NCBI RefSeq assembly: GCF_030291135.1
Contig: NZ_CP127409.1
Span: 2,542,001-2,606,000 of the forward strand
Direction of reading: 5' to 3'
Source: Rhodanobacter thiooxydans
GTDB taxonomy: Bacteria > Pseudomonadota > Gammaproteobacteria > Xanthomonadales > Rhodanobacteraceae
DNA length: 64,000 nucleotides
Positions 20,815 through 28,615 of this stretch are shown piece by piece. The position numbers and the translations under genes are program-made. Each line of letters opens with the position of its first letter. Positions within the stretch are counted from its first letter, which is position 1. Under the pieces are notes generated by a model. It saw only the letters and a list, made by a program, of their open reading frames with translations, was not told the origin of the DNA and did no database searches.

Positions 20815-21093
20815 ATGAGCCGTACCGTCCACTGCGCCAAGCTCGGCATCGACGCCGAAGGCCTCGACTTCGCCCCCTGGCCCGGCCCACTGGGCCAGCG
20901 CATCTACGCCGAGGTTTCCAGAGCTGCCTGGCAGCAATGGCTGGCCCACCAGACCACACTGATCAACGAATACCGGCTCAACCCGCTCGACCCGAAAGCA
21001 CGCAAGTACCTCGGCGAACAGATGGAGAAATTCCTGTTCGGCGGCGACGTCGACCAGGCCGCCGGATTCACTCCGCCCGACCTGGAGTCTTGA
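20815..21093 (+). CDS. yggX: Probable Fe(2+)-trafficking protein YggX
   Basis: YggX protects iron-sulfur clusters from oxidation and is linked to iron handling. The 92-residue protein begins [20 protein letters not shown] with the conserved Cys7 and has [19 protein letters not shown] and [20 protein letters not shown], the family core. The ATG at 20815 is chosen because it gives exactly the conserved N-terminus; the upstream open frame is antisense-like extension. It lies 50 bases after mutY. Confidence 0.96.
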   Translation: MSRTVHCAKLGIDAEGLDFAPWPGPLGQRIYAEVSRAAWQQWLAHQTTLINEYRLNPLDPKARKYLGEQMEKFLFGGDVDQAAGFTPPDLES

Positions 21094-21175
21094 CGAAAAG
21101 CCGTGCATTCGGTCTAATGCGCGGCTCCACGCATCATCGGCAAGCTTCGCGGCAGCCCCTGATCGCCAGGTTCCC

Positions 21176-21251
21176 GGCCGGGTAGCTCAGTTGGTAGAGC
21201 AGGGGATTGAAAATCCCCGTGTCGGCGGTTCGATTCCGTCCCCGGCCACCA
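21176..21251 (+). tRNA. tRNA-Phe (GAA)
   Basis: A 76-base cloverleaf: acceptor GGCCGGG (21176-21182) pairs with CCCGGCC (21241-21247), discriminator A, encoded CCA. The D arm contains AGCTCAGTTGGTAGAGC. The anticodon stem GGGGA/TCCCC encloses TTGAAAA with anticodon GAA. The T arm carries GGTTCGATTCC. It is followed directly by a terminator and then by AT-richer foreign DNA. Confidence 0.97.
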
Positions 21252-21266
21252 TGAAAACAAAGACTT

Positions 21267-21296
21267 AGCCCGCTCTCACTCAGCGGGCTTTTTCTT
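21267..21296 (+). terminator. Rho-independent terminator after tRNA-Phe
   Basis: AGCCCGC (21267-21273) and GCGGGCT (21283-21289) form a 7-bp stem with a 9-base loop, followed by TTTTCTT. It ends tRNA-Phe transcription. Confidence 0.85.
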
Positions 21297-21332
21297 GTGT
21301 AAGCCCTATGTAAGGCTGTAGCACAGGCAACA

Positions 21333-21358
21333 AAAAACCCCGCTCTTAGACGGGGCTT
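21333..21358 (-). terminator. Terminator of the zeta-kinase unit
   Basis: On the minus strand CCCCG and CGGGG (21352-21356 and 21339-21343) enclose an 8-base loop and are followed by six T residues (21333-21338). It lies about 30 bases past the stop of the small ORF at 21386. Confidence 0.75.
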
Positions 21359-21385
21359 TCATCCACACAATCGCATCACACCGCG

Positions 21386-21574
21386 TCAGCCGGCGTGAAC
21401 AAGCCGCCGCTGAGTGCTACGCACGGTATCGATCAACTTTCTCTGTTCCTGCGTCGATTTCTCGATCACTTCCTTGTAAACACGCTTCTTGTCCGCCGAG
21501 GAAGCGTTCCGAATGAAATCGGATAAGGGGGTCGACGCAAGCTTCTTATTTCCGAAGAACATGCTAGCTCCCAT
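21386..21574 (-). CDS. Small protein coupled to the zeta-type kinase (unknown)
   Basis: This 62-residue basic, helical protein has no signal peptide; its core is FIRNASSADKKRVYKEVIEK then STQEQRKLIDTVRSTQRRLV. The first ATG (21574) lies inside the end of the kinase gene; a second ATG (21562) gives 58 residues just after the kinase stop. Overlap and direction show co-translation with the kinase. I recognise no family. Its position downstream of a toxin-like kinase raises the possibility of a partner or antitoxin, but epsilon-type antitoxins normally lie upstream, so this is only a hypothesis. Confidence 0.65.
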   Translation of the reverse strand: MGASMFFGNKKLASTPLSDFIRNASSADKKRVYKEVIEKSTQEQRKLIDTVRSTQRRLVHAG

Positions 21575-22286
21575 TGAGTATCCCTAGCGCATCGCTTAGG
21601 GACCGAACATCATAGGTCTCTTTAACGTAACCGTCAATAGCTTGAATGTTGCCTTCGTAGACTCGATTGCCACCGTCAAGGTTCTTGATGATGAGATCGA
21701 CCTTTATCTTACTTCCAAGTTCCTCTTTCAACCTGTTTACCACATCTCGGGCCGCGAAGTATTGACCGATGAACACGCCTACAGGAATGCTACGTCCGTC
21801 TAACGCCTCTCGATCCTTTACGAACCGCCAAGCTTGGCAAGGTTCCTGAAAAACATACAAAATCTGAACCACCCTGCCCTTCGTCAGAGCCCGGCTTACG
21901 TTTCTGAACGCCACTTCGTAGTTCGACAACGTTCCGTCAAGGATGAAGCTTTGCCTATTTCCAAACGCTTCGTCTAGAACCTTCTCGACAATCTTGCCGA
22001 CAGCTCTCTGGAAGAGGTTTGAGTTTTTGCCGGTGTACCCGGGTATGAGCTTGCGGTAGTCATCCGGATCGATCCTTAAAACGGGCCCGCCCAGTTTTTC
22101 GATGAGAGCTTGCGAAGCCTCAGTTTTCCCTGCACCGGGCGAGCCGGCCATAAAGACCGCTACGGGATCCCTCTCTGCGGGATAGATCGCAAGGTCCGTC
22201 AACTGCCTAGCAATCCGTCGACGATTTTGGCTCACGAAATCAAGAGCGGCATCCTCAACAGCTTGGTCTTCAGGCGTCAGATTCAT
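21564..22286 (-). CDS. Zeta-toxin family P-loop kinase
   Basis: The 240-residue protein has an intact Walker A (AGSPGAGKTEAS, residues ~47-58). It also has the zeta-type substrate segment (RIDPDDYRKLIPGYTG) and SFILDGTLSNYEVAFRNVSR with the following YVFQEPCQAWRFVKDRE. Zeta toxins phosphorylate UDP-N-acetylglucosamine and so block cell-wall synthesis; related kinases have other substrates. The ATG at 22286 follows a GGAGGGGG-type ribosome site. Codon use is visibly AT-richer than in flanking genes and it lies next to a tRNA gene, both signs of transfer. No epsilon-like antitoxin precedes it. Confidence 0.8.
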   Translation of the reverse strand: MNLTPEDQAVEDAALDFVSQNRRRIARQLTDLAIYPAERDPVAVFMAGSPGAGKTEASQALIEKLGGPVLRIDPDDYRKLIPGYTGKNSNLFQRAVGKIVEKVLDEAFGNRQSFILDGTLSNYEVAFRNVSRALTKGRVVQILYVFQEPCQAWRFVKDREALDGRSIPVGVFIGQYFAARDVVNRLKEELGSKIKVDLIIKNLDGGNRVYEGNIQAIDGYVKETYDVRSLSDALGILNGS

Positions 22287-22371
22287 TTCCCCCTCCCGCC
22301 TCAGTGTAGCGTAGCTGCCAAGCGTGCAGCGGCGGGCGGCACGACGGCGTGCAGGCGCCCGCCAATCCCCG

Positions 22372-22746
22372 TCACTCGGCGAAGGGATTGGCCTTTTCCA
22401 CCGGCTTCGCCACGACACGCGACGCGTCGGCCGGGGACATGCCCAGCGACGAAAGCATGGCCGTCAAGCGCGACAGCTTGGCGGGGTGCATGTTCGCCGG
22501 GTCGGCCCTGAACTGGACGAACAGGGAGGAGGCCACTTCTACCCAAACGCGATCCCGGTCGGCGAGCACGCCGTCGGGGCACTGCGCGACGATCATGGCC
22601 CACGCCTTCGCGAAGGTGATCAGCCCTTGTTTCGGTGCCTTGCCGATCGGACCGTGTGGCACGGGATCGACGCGGCGACGGTTCGGATTCTTGGCAAACG
22701 CCCCGCTCAGTTCCAGGACGTTCGTTGCTTTGCGCTGGCGCGGCAT
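22372..22746 (-). CDS. Phage terminase small subunit-like protein (P27-type)
   Basis: The 124-residue product starts MPRQRKATNVLELSGAFAKN then PNRRRVDPVP..GPIG, the arrangement seen at the start of P27-family small terminase subunits (A..LELSGAF..NP.RR...EP.P.GP.G). A helical segment follows (WAMIVAQCPDGVLADRDRVW) and an SLGMSPADASRV end. In phages it recognises packaging DNA together with the large subunit. No large subunit, portal or capsid gene accompanies it, so it is a phage remnant or a single transferred gene. Confidence 0.6.
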   Translation of the reverse strand: MPRQRKATNVLELSGAFAKNPNRRRVDPVPHGPIGKAPKQGLITFAKAWAMIVAQCPDGVLADRDRVWVEVASSLFVQFRADPANMHPAKLSRLTAMLSSLGMSPADASRVVAKPVEKANPFAE

Positions 22747-23094
22747 GGATGCCTCCGAAAAATTTCAATTGGGGACGCGTGAAAAAAGGTGCCCGAACGG
22801 TCCCGGTGCGCGTTCATTTCAACTCTCGACCGTCCCTACCCACCGCTGGAAATTCTGAAATTCTGGTGCGGGCGCTGGGCAGCGGATCGGGCGTGCTGTT
22901 GGTGTTGCTCGTGCGTGCCGCGCGTGCTGCTGGCGCCGGTGTAGGTCGATGCTCGGCGACCCTCTTCACTTCACCTCACCCCCACACACGCAACGGGCCG
23001 CACACATCGCTGCATGCGGCCCGTCGTGCATCACTCACCGTCGCATGCGGGCCACGTGCGAGAATCGGCCACCCATCGATGTCTCGCCAATGCC
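22747..23094. other. Gap without a recognisable gene
   Basis: About 350 bases between the terminase-like gene and the small ORF at 23095. Short frames exist on both strands but none looks coding. A 10-bp hairpin, ACGGGCCGCA (22993-23002) with TGCGGCCCGT (23015-23024), may end transcription but has no T tract. No copy of the tRNA-Phe 3' end (a possible attachment site) is visible. Confidence 0.5.
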
Positions 23095-23373
23095 ATGACC
23101 TCCCCGAAATACGATTTCCGCCAGTTCCAGGAAGAGCTCGCCAGGCTCGAACGCAAGGTCGAGCAACAGCAGCCGGCCAAGCCGCTCGGCAAGAAGGCTG
23201 CGGCGGCGCAGCGGCTGGCGATGGCGCGGGAGGAGTTCCTGGCGCTGCGCAAGCGGCACGAACTGAGCGTGGCGGATGTGGTGGCGTTCTTCCCGGAGGA
23301 GGAAGGCATTGCCTACCTGCAGCAGCTGATTGCGGCGGCGCAGGCGAAACCCCGACGGACGCGGAAGGCGTAG
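23095..23373 (+). CDS. Small helical hypothetical protein
   Basis: The 92-residue soluble protein runs from the ATG at 23095: FRQFQEELARLERKVEQQQP suggests a coiled coil, then a Lys/Ala linker, EEFLALRKRHELSVADVVAF and a basic C-terminus (PRRTRKA). The basic tail and helical body would suit a nucleic-acid-associated protein, but I know no family. It lies just upstream of the LysM lipoprotein gene. Confidence 0.6.
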   Translation: MTSPKYDFRQFQEELARLERKVEQQQPAKPLGKKAAAAQRLAMAREEFLALRKRHELSVADVVAFFPEEEGIAYLQQLIAAAQAKPRRTRKA

Positions 23374-23398
23374 ACGAATGCTGACCAGGGACCGAGAC

Positions 23399-24301
23399 AT
23401 GATGAGCATGCCGACCGACACCCGCGCCCTGCCGCCAGATGCTGCCAACCGGCAGTGGCGGACACGGGTGCTGCTGATGGCGCTGGCCCTGACCACGCTG
23501 GGGGCAGGCGGCTGCACCCCGCTGCGCGACAGGCATTCCTCGGTGGTGGTCACTCCATCGTCGCCATCACCGGCAAGTGCCTCCAGGGAGCCCACGCTGG
23601 CCGCGATCGGCAGTCGGCTCCAGTCCGGTCACTACGCCGAAGGCGAAAAGGCCCTGCGACAGTATCTGGAGCGGCACCCGGGCGACCGCGCCGCGCCGGC
23701 CATGCTGCGCCAGCTCACCGCCGATCCGCAGCAGGTGCTGGGCGAGCGCTGGCGCGCGCATGTCGTGCAGCCGGGCGATTCCTACAGCACCCTGGCCGAG
23801 CGTTATCTCGGCGACCCGAACCAGTTCCTGATCCTGGCCCGCTACAACGGCTCGACCAACCCGTCGCGGCTGCGCGTCGGCGAGACGCTGCACATGCCGC
23901 TGTCTGCTGCCAGCGATTCCGCAGCCGCGGCGCCGGCTGCCACGACGATGCCGACAGCGATCGTGCGTGGCGCCGAATCGCCGGCGACGACGGCGCGGCG
24001 GTTGCAGGACGAGAGCGTGTCCCTGCTCGGCCAGGGGCACAAGGACCAGGCACTGGCCCGTCTCGACCAGGCACTGACCATCGATCCGCAGCTGAAGCCA
24101 GCCGGAGCCGGCGCAGCCGCGCTGCGGAAGCAGCTGCTCGACTCGTATCACGAGCGCGCGATCGTGCTGTACCGCGACCAGCAGCTGGACCAGGCCATCG
24201 CGTTGTGGGACCGGATCCTGGCGATCGCGCCGGACTATGAGCCGGCGATCGTCTACCGCACCCGCGCCCGCGAGCTCCAGCAGCGGCTCAAGCAGTACTG
24301 A
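23399..24301 (+). CDS. LysM and TPR-repeat lipoprotein
   Basis: This is probably a periplasmic, peptidoglycan-binding lipoprotein of about 300 residues. After an N-terminal cytoplasmic stretch comes a hydrophobic segment ending LTTLGAGGC (lipobox-like). A helical repeat follows (GEKALRQYLERHPGDRAAPA). The LysM domain is clear (HVVQPGDSYSTLAERYLGDP, LARYNGSTNPSRLRVGETLH). C-terminal TPR-like repeats include ALARLDQALTIDPQLKPA and QQLDQAIALWDRILAIAPDY. ATG codons at 23378, 23399 and 23402 are possible starts. It converges on the kinase gene with 8 bases between stops, so a functional link with that signalling pair is possible but unproven. Confidence 0.75.
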   Translation: MMSMPTDTRALPPDAANRQWRTRVLLMALALTTLGAGGCTPLRDRHSSVVVTPSSPSPASASREPTLAAIGSRLQSGHYAEGEKALRQYLERHPGDRAAPAMLRQLTADPQQVLGERWRAHVVQPGDSYSTLAERYLGDPNQFLILARYNGSTNPSRLRVGETLHMPLSAASDSAAAAPAATTMPTAIVRGAESPATTARRLQDESVSLLGQGHKDQALARLDQALTIDPQLKPAGAGAAALRKQLLDSYHERAIVLYRDQQLDQAIALWDRILAIAPDYEPAIVYRTRARELQQRLKQY

Positions 24302-24309
24302 GCCACGAC

Positions 24310-26016
24310 TCAGGACTCGGCGGCGCCGTCATCCCCGGCCGTCGCCATGATCCGCGTCGGCCGCGAGACGTCCTCGCCGGCGGCGGCCGGCGTGGGCGCC
24401 CCGGACCGGTGCTGCCGGGCCTGCAACGCGCCGTTCATCAGGTTGAACGCGGCGAACAGGCGACCTAGCTCGTCGCGACGGGCCAGCCGGATGCGATGGC
24501 GAAAGTCGCCACGCGCCACCCGCAGCATCGCATCGCCCAGCAGGTTCAGCGTGTTGAGCGGCCGGCGGAACAGCCAGAAAGCCGCGCCGACGACCGCCAC
24601 CAGGGTCAGCACCAGCACGCTGACGATCACCCACAGCGTGGTCCGCTGCGCCGCGCGCAGGGCCGCGTTGCTGATGCCCAGGCGCAGCTCGCCCACCGTC
24701 TTGGCCTGGTACTGGATCGGCACGTCGAACAGCAGCATGCCGCCCTGCTCGCGGTCGCCCGCGGTGCGGCTGAGATAGCTCTGGATGTCATCCGGGCGCG
24801 GCAGGTACTCCGTGCCATCCGGGGCGGACAGCCTGTGGCCGACCTCCTGCGCCTGCGTACTGGCGATGATGCCGCCATCGTGGTCGGCGATCGCCAGGTA
24901 GCGGATCTGCCGGTTGCGCGAGACGTCGGTGACCAGCGCGCGGGTGGCGGCCTGGTCGCCGAGCAGCAGGTTCTCGGCCGATTCGCTGGCGATCATGCGC
25001 CCCATCGAGCTGCCGAAATCCAGCGCCACGCCGGTTACTGCGCTGCCCTGCTTGGCATAGATCGCGGCCAGCCCCAGCACCAGCACCAGGCTCAGGATCG
25101 CACCCAGGCTGCCGGCCCAGCGCAGGCGCAATGAAATGATGCGGGTCGCCAGCGGGTTTTCGCGTTCGCGCTCGTACTCGCGCGCGGCCAGGCGCAGGTC
25201 GTCGATGACCTCCGCGCCGCGCTGGTAGCGCGACTCCGCCGCCGGCGCCAGCAAGGTGCGCACGATGTTGACCAGGATCGACGGCGTGGCCGGGTCGCGC
25301 GGGCGGATTGACGGGCGCGGCGAGCGCAGGCGCTTTTTGATCAGCTGCTGTACGTTGCCGATGTCCGGCCACGGCAGCTTGCCGGTGACCAGCCAGTACA
25401 GCACCACGCCCAGCGAGAACAGGTCGCTGCGCGCGTCGGTGCGCTCGCCACGCAGGCGCTCCAGCGCCATGTAGGCCGGCGTGCCGCCGATTTCCGCGGA
25501 CGCCCCGCCGGCCTCGCGCGGCGAGCCGCGCCGTTCGGCAATGCCGAAGTCGCTGATCTTGGCGTAGCTCCAGCCGTCGGCCAGCATGATGTTCTCGGGC
25601 TTGACGTCGTGGTGCAGCACGCCTCGCGCATGCGCATAGTCGAGCGCCGCGGCAAGCTGCCCGACCAGCTCGATGATCACCGGCAGCGGCGGAAAGCCCT
25701 CGCGGGCGACCGCGCTGGCCAGCGTCTCGCCCGAGAGCCGCTCCATTGCGATGTACGAACGGCCGTCGTCGGTCTCGCCGACGTCGAAGATGGTGACGAT
25801 GTGCGGGTGGGTCAGGTGGCCGGCCGCGCGCGCCTCGACCTGGAACCGGCGCCGGTAGGTGGGGTCGGTGGCAATCTCCCGGTGCAGGCACTTGATCGCC
25901 ACCTTGCGTTCGATGCCCGGGTCGAAACCGGCATAGACGACGGCCATCGCGCCTTCGCCGAGGACGCCCTCGATGCGGTAGCGGCCGACCTGCTGCGGCA
26001 TGGGACTCTCGCTCAC
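24310..26016 (-). CDS. Transmembrane Ser/Thr protein kinase with C-terminal sensor and HAMP
   Basis: The 568-residue protein has an N-terminal eukaryotic-like kinase domain: G-loop GEGAMAVVY (~20-28), Lys42 in VAIK, catalytic loop HHDVKPEN (Asp137), DFG 156-158; the APE motif reads ALE. A membrane segment (~302-321), a ~140-residue extracytoplasmic region, a second segment (~461-484) and a HAMP-like helix (FRRPLNTLNLLGDAMLRVAR) follow. Bacterial kinases normally end in PASTA or other external domains; a terminal HAMP with nothing after it is unusual. GTG at 26016 overlaps the FHA stop (GTGA); ATG at 26001 is the alternative. The FHA protein encoded upstream is the likely phospho-partner. Confidence 0.9.
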   Translation of the reverse strand: MSESPMPQQVGRYRIEGVLGEGAMAVVYAGFDPGIERKVAIKCLHREIATDPTYRRRFQVEARAAGHLTHPHIVTIFDVGETDDGRSYIAMERLSGETLASAVAREGFPPLPVIIELVGQLAAALDYAHARGVLHHDVKPENIMLADGWSYAKISDFGIAERRGSPREAGGASAEIGGTPAYMALERLRGERTDARSDLFSLGVVLYWLVTGKLPWPDIGNVQQLIKKRLRSPRPSIRPRDPATPSILVNIVRTLLAPAAESRYQRGAEVIDDLRLAAREYERERENPLATRIISLRLRWAGSLGAILSLVLVLGLAAIYAKQGSAVTGVALDFGSSMGRMIASESAENLLLGDQAATRALVTDVSRNRQIRYLAIADHDGGIIASTQAQEVGHRLSAPDGTEYLPRPDDIQSYLSRTAGDREQGGMLLFDVPIQYQAKTVGELRLGISNAALRAAQRTTLWVIVSVLVLTLVAVVGAAFWLFRRPLNTLNLLGDAMLRVARGDFRHRIRLARRDELGRLFAAFNLMNGALQARQHRSGAPTPAAAGEDVSRPTRIMATAGDDGAAES

Positions 26017-26552
26017 GGCGACCCGAGCAACCACCACGCCAGCGCACCCAGCACGCCCAGCGCGGCAAGCAGCAGGACGATGCCGATCCAGCGCCGGGAT
26101 GCGGGCTCCGGCAGGTCGCGTTCGCGGGTCAGGAACACGAATTCCGCCTGCCCCAGCCGGATGTGGTCGCCGTGGCGCAAGGCCACTTCGTGGATGCGCT
26201 GGTCGTTCACGAAGGTGCCATTGGTGGACAGCGTATTCACGATGACGCAGCGACCTTGCTGGTTGGTGATCCAGGCGTGATTGCCGGACACGCTCAGGTC
26301 GTCGATGACGATCTCGTTGTCGGCCCGGCGGCCGATCGCCTGCCGGCCCGGGCGAAGGATGAAGCGTTGTCCTTCGATGCCGGGGCTGCTGCCTTCCAGC
26401 ACCGGTTCGCGCGCGCTGATCCGGCCATTCATCGCGCCCTCGGCGTCGCTGATGTACTGCCGCAACGCCTCGGTGGAAAAAAACCGGGTGCCCTGCGGTC
26501 CTGAAGATCGTTCGCCGGAACGGCTCAACGGTGCCTGACCACGATCGCTCAT
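26013..26552 (-). CDS. FHA-domain membrane protein
   Basis: The 179-residue protein has an N-terminal cytoplasmic linker and an FHA domain (~65-150): QAIGRRADNEIVIDDLSVSG, NHAWI, then TLSTNGTFVNDQRI. The phosphothreonine-binding Arg, Ser, His and Asn positions are all present. A single C-terminal membrane segment (WIGIVLLLAALGVLGALAWW) anchors it, leaving almost nothing outside. FHA domains bind phospho-Thr made by Ser/Thr kinases. The gene overlaps the kinase start, so the two proteins are co-translated and both sit in the inner membrane. Confidence 0.88.
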   Translation of the reverse strand: MSDRGQAPLSRSGERSSGPQGTRFFSTEALRQYISDAEGAMNGRISAREPVLEGSSPGIEGQRFILRPGRQAIGRRADNEIVIDDLSVSGNHAWITNQQGRCVIVNTLSTNGTFVNDQRIHEVALRHGDHIRLGQAEFVFLTRERDLPEPASRRWIGIVLLLAALGVLGALAWWLLGSP

Positions 26553-26740
26553 CGAAACCCCATGTTTCCGGACCAGTTGGCACTATAGCCGGACACGAGG
26601 GCGCTGCCATCGCATCCGGAAAGGATTGACGCGTACGTCACATGCCTGAACGCCAGCCACCGCTGGCACCCCATGTTCACCGCAGGTTGGATGGGGCGAT
26701 TCAAGACTCGGGTTTCCCACAGGCAACGAGGTACTTCCCC

Positions 26741-27175
26741 ATGACCAACAAGCTCGCTCCACTGACCCTTGCCCTGGCGCTGGGAACGCTGGCGCTGGGA
26801 GTCTCCACCACCGCCGCGGCGCAGCAGGCCATGACCGAACCGCTGGTACAGGGCCGGCTCACCGCACAGGGCTACACCAAGGTGCACGACCTGAAGTTCA
26901 AGGACGGCATGTGGTACGCCGAGGCAAGGAGCGCGAACGGCCATCGGGTGGAACTGCGCATCGACGCGAAGACCGGCCAGGTGTATCCGGACGAGCAGGT
27001 GTCCCAGCTGAGCAGGCAGGATGTGCATGCGGCGCTGGAAACCCAGGGCTACACGCACGTGCACGACGTGGACTTCGAGGACGGCATGTGGAAGGCCAGG
27101 GCCAGGAACCCCGCCGGCAACAGCGTCAGGCTGAAGATCGATGCCAGCAGCGGCAAGGTGATCGGCACGTACTGA
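26741..27175 (+). CDS. Secreted protein with two PepSY-like repeats
   Basis: The 144-residue precursor has a Sec signal (LTLALALGTLALGVSTTAAA). Two tandem ~50-residue repeats follow: LTAQGYTKVHDLKFKDGMWY with VELRIDAKTGQVYP, and LETQGYTHVHDVDFEDGMWK with VRLKIDASSGKVIG. Each looks like a PepSY unit, a fold often linked to protease inhibition or metal and envelope stress functions. The ATG at 26741 places the signal peptide correctly. It diverges from the FHA-kinase pair. Confidence 0.75.
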   Translation: MTNKLAPLTLALALGTLALGVSTTAAAQQAMTEPLVQGRLTAQGYTKVHDLKFKDGMWYAEARSANGHRVELRIDAKTGQVYPDEQVSQLSRQDVHAALETQGYTHVHDVDFEDGMWKARARNPAGNSVRLKIDASSGKVIGTY

Positions 27176-27218
27176 GGCGCAGGCGGCCCGGCCGGCGGCA
27201 GCGGAAGGTCTGGAAAGC

Positions 27219-28385
27219 TCAGGAATGCCCCGCGGTTACGGGCAGTGCCGGCGATACGGACGACCCGGTCAGGTCGAGCCAGTCCGAAGCAATCTTCGCG
27301 ACAGCGGCGCTGCTCATGTCGTGGGTATCGACAGCCTTGTTGGCGTGGCCATAGGGCGCATATTTTGTGGAGCTGGTGACCGAGAACAGGCCCAGTGTCG
27401 GCGTGCCGCTGGCGACGGCCAGGTGCATCACGCCGCAGTCCGCGCTGATGAATCCGTCCAGGTTGGCGATCATCGAGGCCAGTCGCCGCAAATCACGCGT
27501 GTAATAGGAGGCGAATTCCCCGCCAAGTTGTGTCTGTCCGTGCTCCGCCACCACATCGACGATCAGCACATCCGGTTGCAGTGTCAGCAGCGCATCGACA
27601 AATTGCTTCCACCAGCCCTCGCCGTAGCGCTTGGCACCGGTGGCGTTGGCAAAAATGCCGACGACACGGCGTCGTGCCGGCGGCTGTTGCGATGCACCGA
27701 GAATGGCAGCCAAAGCCTGGCCTGCCTGCTGCTTTTCGCCATCGGACAGCCGCAGGTTGAGCGAGAAACACTCCCGATCCACTCTCCCGGCATAGGCCGT
27801 GCGCAGCAGAAAAACACTTCGATGCGCCAGATGCTCCGGCGAGGTCAGGTCGTGCCATGCCGACGTCCTGTTCGCCCCGGCGTCCGGGAAGCCGATTTTG
27901 AAACGCGCCCTGACCATGGCCAGCAGCAGCCGACCGGATTGCGAACCGTTGCAGGCATCGATGGCCAGATCGTAGGAATGCAGCCGCAGCTGCCGAAGCA
28001 GGGTCACCGTCAGCCACGGATGCCGCGCCATCTTGCGTGGCAGGCTGAATATGCGGCGAACCTGGAAGCGATTCGTGAACAAGTCCCTGGCTGCGTCGCC
28101 GCCACTGACGAGATCGATTTCAGCACCCGGATAAAGCGCCTCGACTTCCGCAAGCAACGGACTGATCAGCACGGTGTTGCCAAGCCGGTGATTGGGCCGG
28201 CATATCAAGACGCGATGCACGCCTCGCGTCGGCAACTGGCCCGGCTCGCAAAGCTGCCTGCCGGTGAGCGCAAACAGCCGGCCAAAGAACAGCGCGATGG
28301 CCCGGTGCCGCAACACATCCCGGCGTCGCGCCACGATATGGGTGTGTGGCTGCCCGGCTTGCGGCAGTTCTGCAACGTCAGTCAT
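27219..28385 (-). CDS. Glycosyltransferase family 9 (heptosyltransferase-like)
   Basis: The 388-residue protein, from the ATG at 28385, has VLICRPNHRLGNTVLISPLL, the GT9 N-terminal motif (R...LGD/N...L.P). It ends with the nucleotide-sugar motif SADCGVMHLAVASGTPTLGL, typical of ADP-heptose:LPS heptosyltransferases. GT9 enzymes act at the inner face of the membrane on lipopolysaccharide core or related glycans. The gene stands alone here, convergent with the PepSY gene, so its acceptor is unknown. Base composition is somewhat AT-richer than in neighbours. Confidence 0.82.
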   Translation of the reverse strand: MTDVAELPQAGQPHTHIVARRRDVLRHRAIALFFGRLFALTGRQLCEPGQLPTRGVHRVLICRPNHRLGNTVLISPLLAEVEALYPGAEIDLVSGGDAARDLFTNRFQVRRIFSLPRKMARHPWLTVTLLRQLRLHSYDLAIDACNGSQSGRLLLAMVRARFKIGFPDAGANRTSAWHDLTSPEHLAHRSVFLLRTAYAGRVDRECFSLNLRLSDGEKQQAGQALAAILGASQQPPARRRVVGIFANATGAKRYGEGWWKQFVDALLTLQPDVLIVDVVAEHGQTQLGGEFASYYTRDLRRLASMIANLDGFISADCGVMHLAVASGTPTLGLFSVTSSTKYAPYGHANKAVDTHDMSSAAVAKIASDWLDLTGSSVSPALPVTAGHS

Positions 28386-28615
28386 CGGGAACCGGGCAAG
28401 ATCAGGAAGGTTACCGTACGGTACGACGCGCCACCTTTCGAAACCCTTTTCGAATTCAACGACATCACTTCGGCCGCCGGCCTGGCGCAACGACTGAAAG
28501 GGCGTTGAAAAACATCCGGTCGATGCGGCCACGGGTGGCCCGCCACCCACGGATGGATCAATGCGTCCGACCTCACTACTATCGGCGGACCCATCCCCGC
28601 AACTGGTGACTGCCC

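Noticed and set aside
21241..23094. Attachment-site pair for an integrated element at tRNA-Phe
   Set aside because: I searched by eye for a second copy of the tRNA 3' end up to 23094 and found none.
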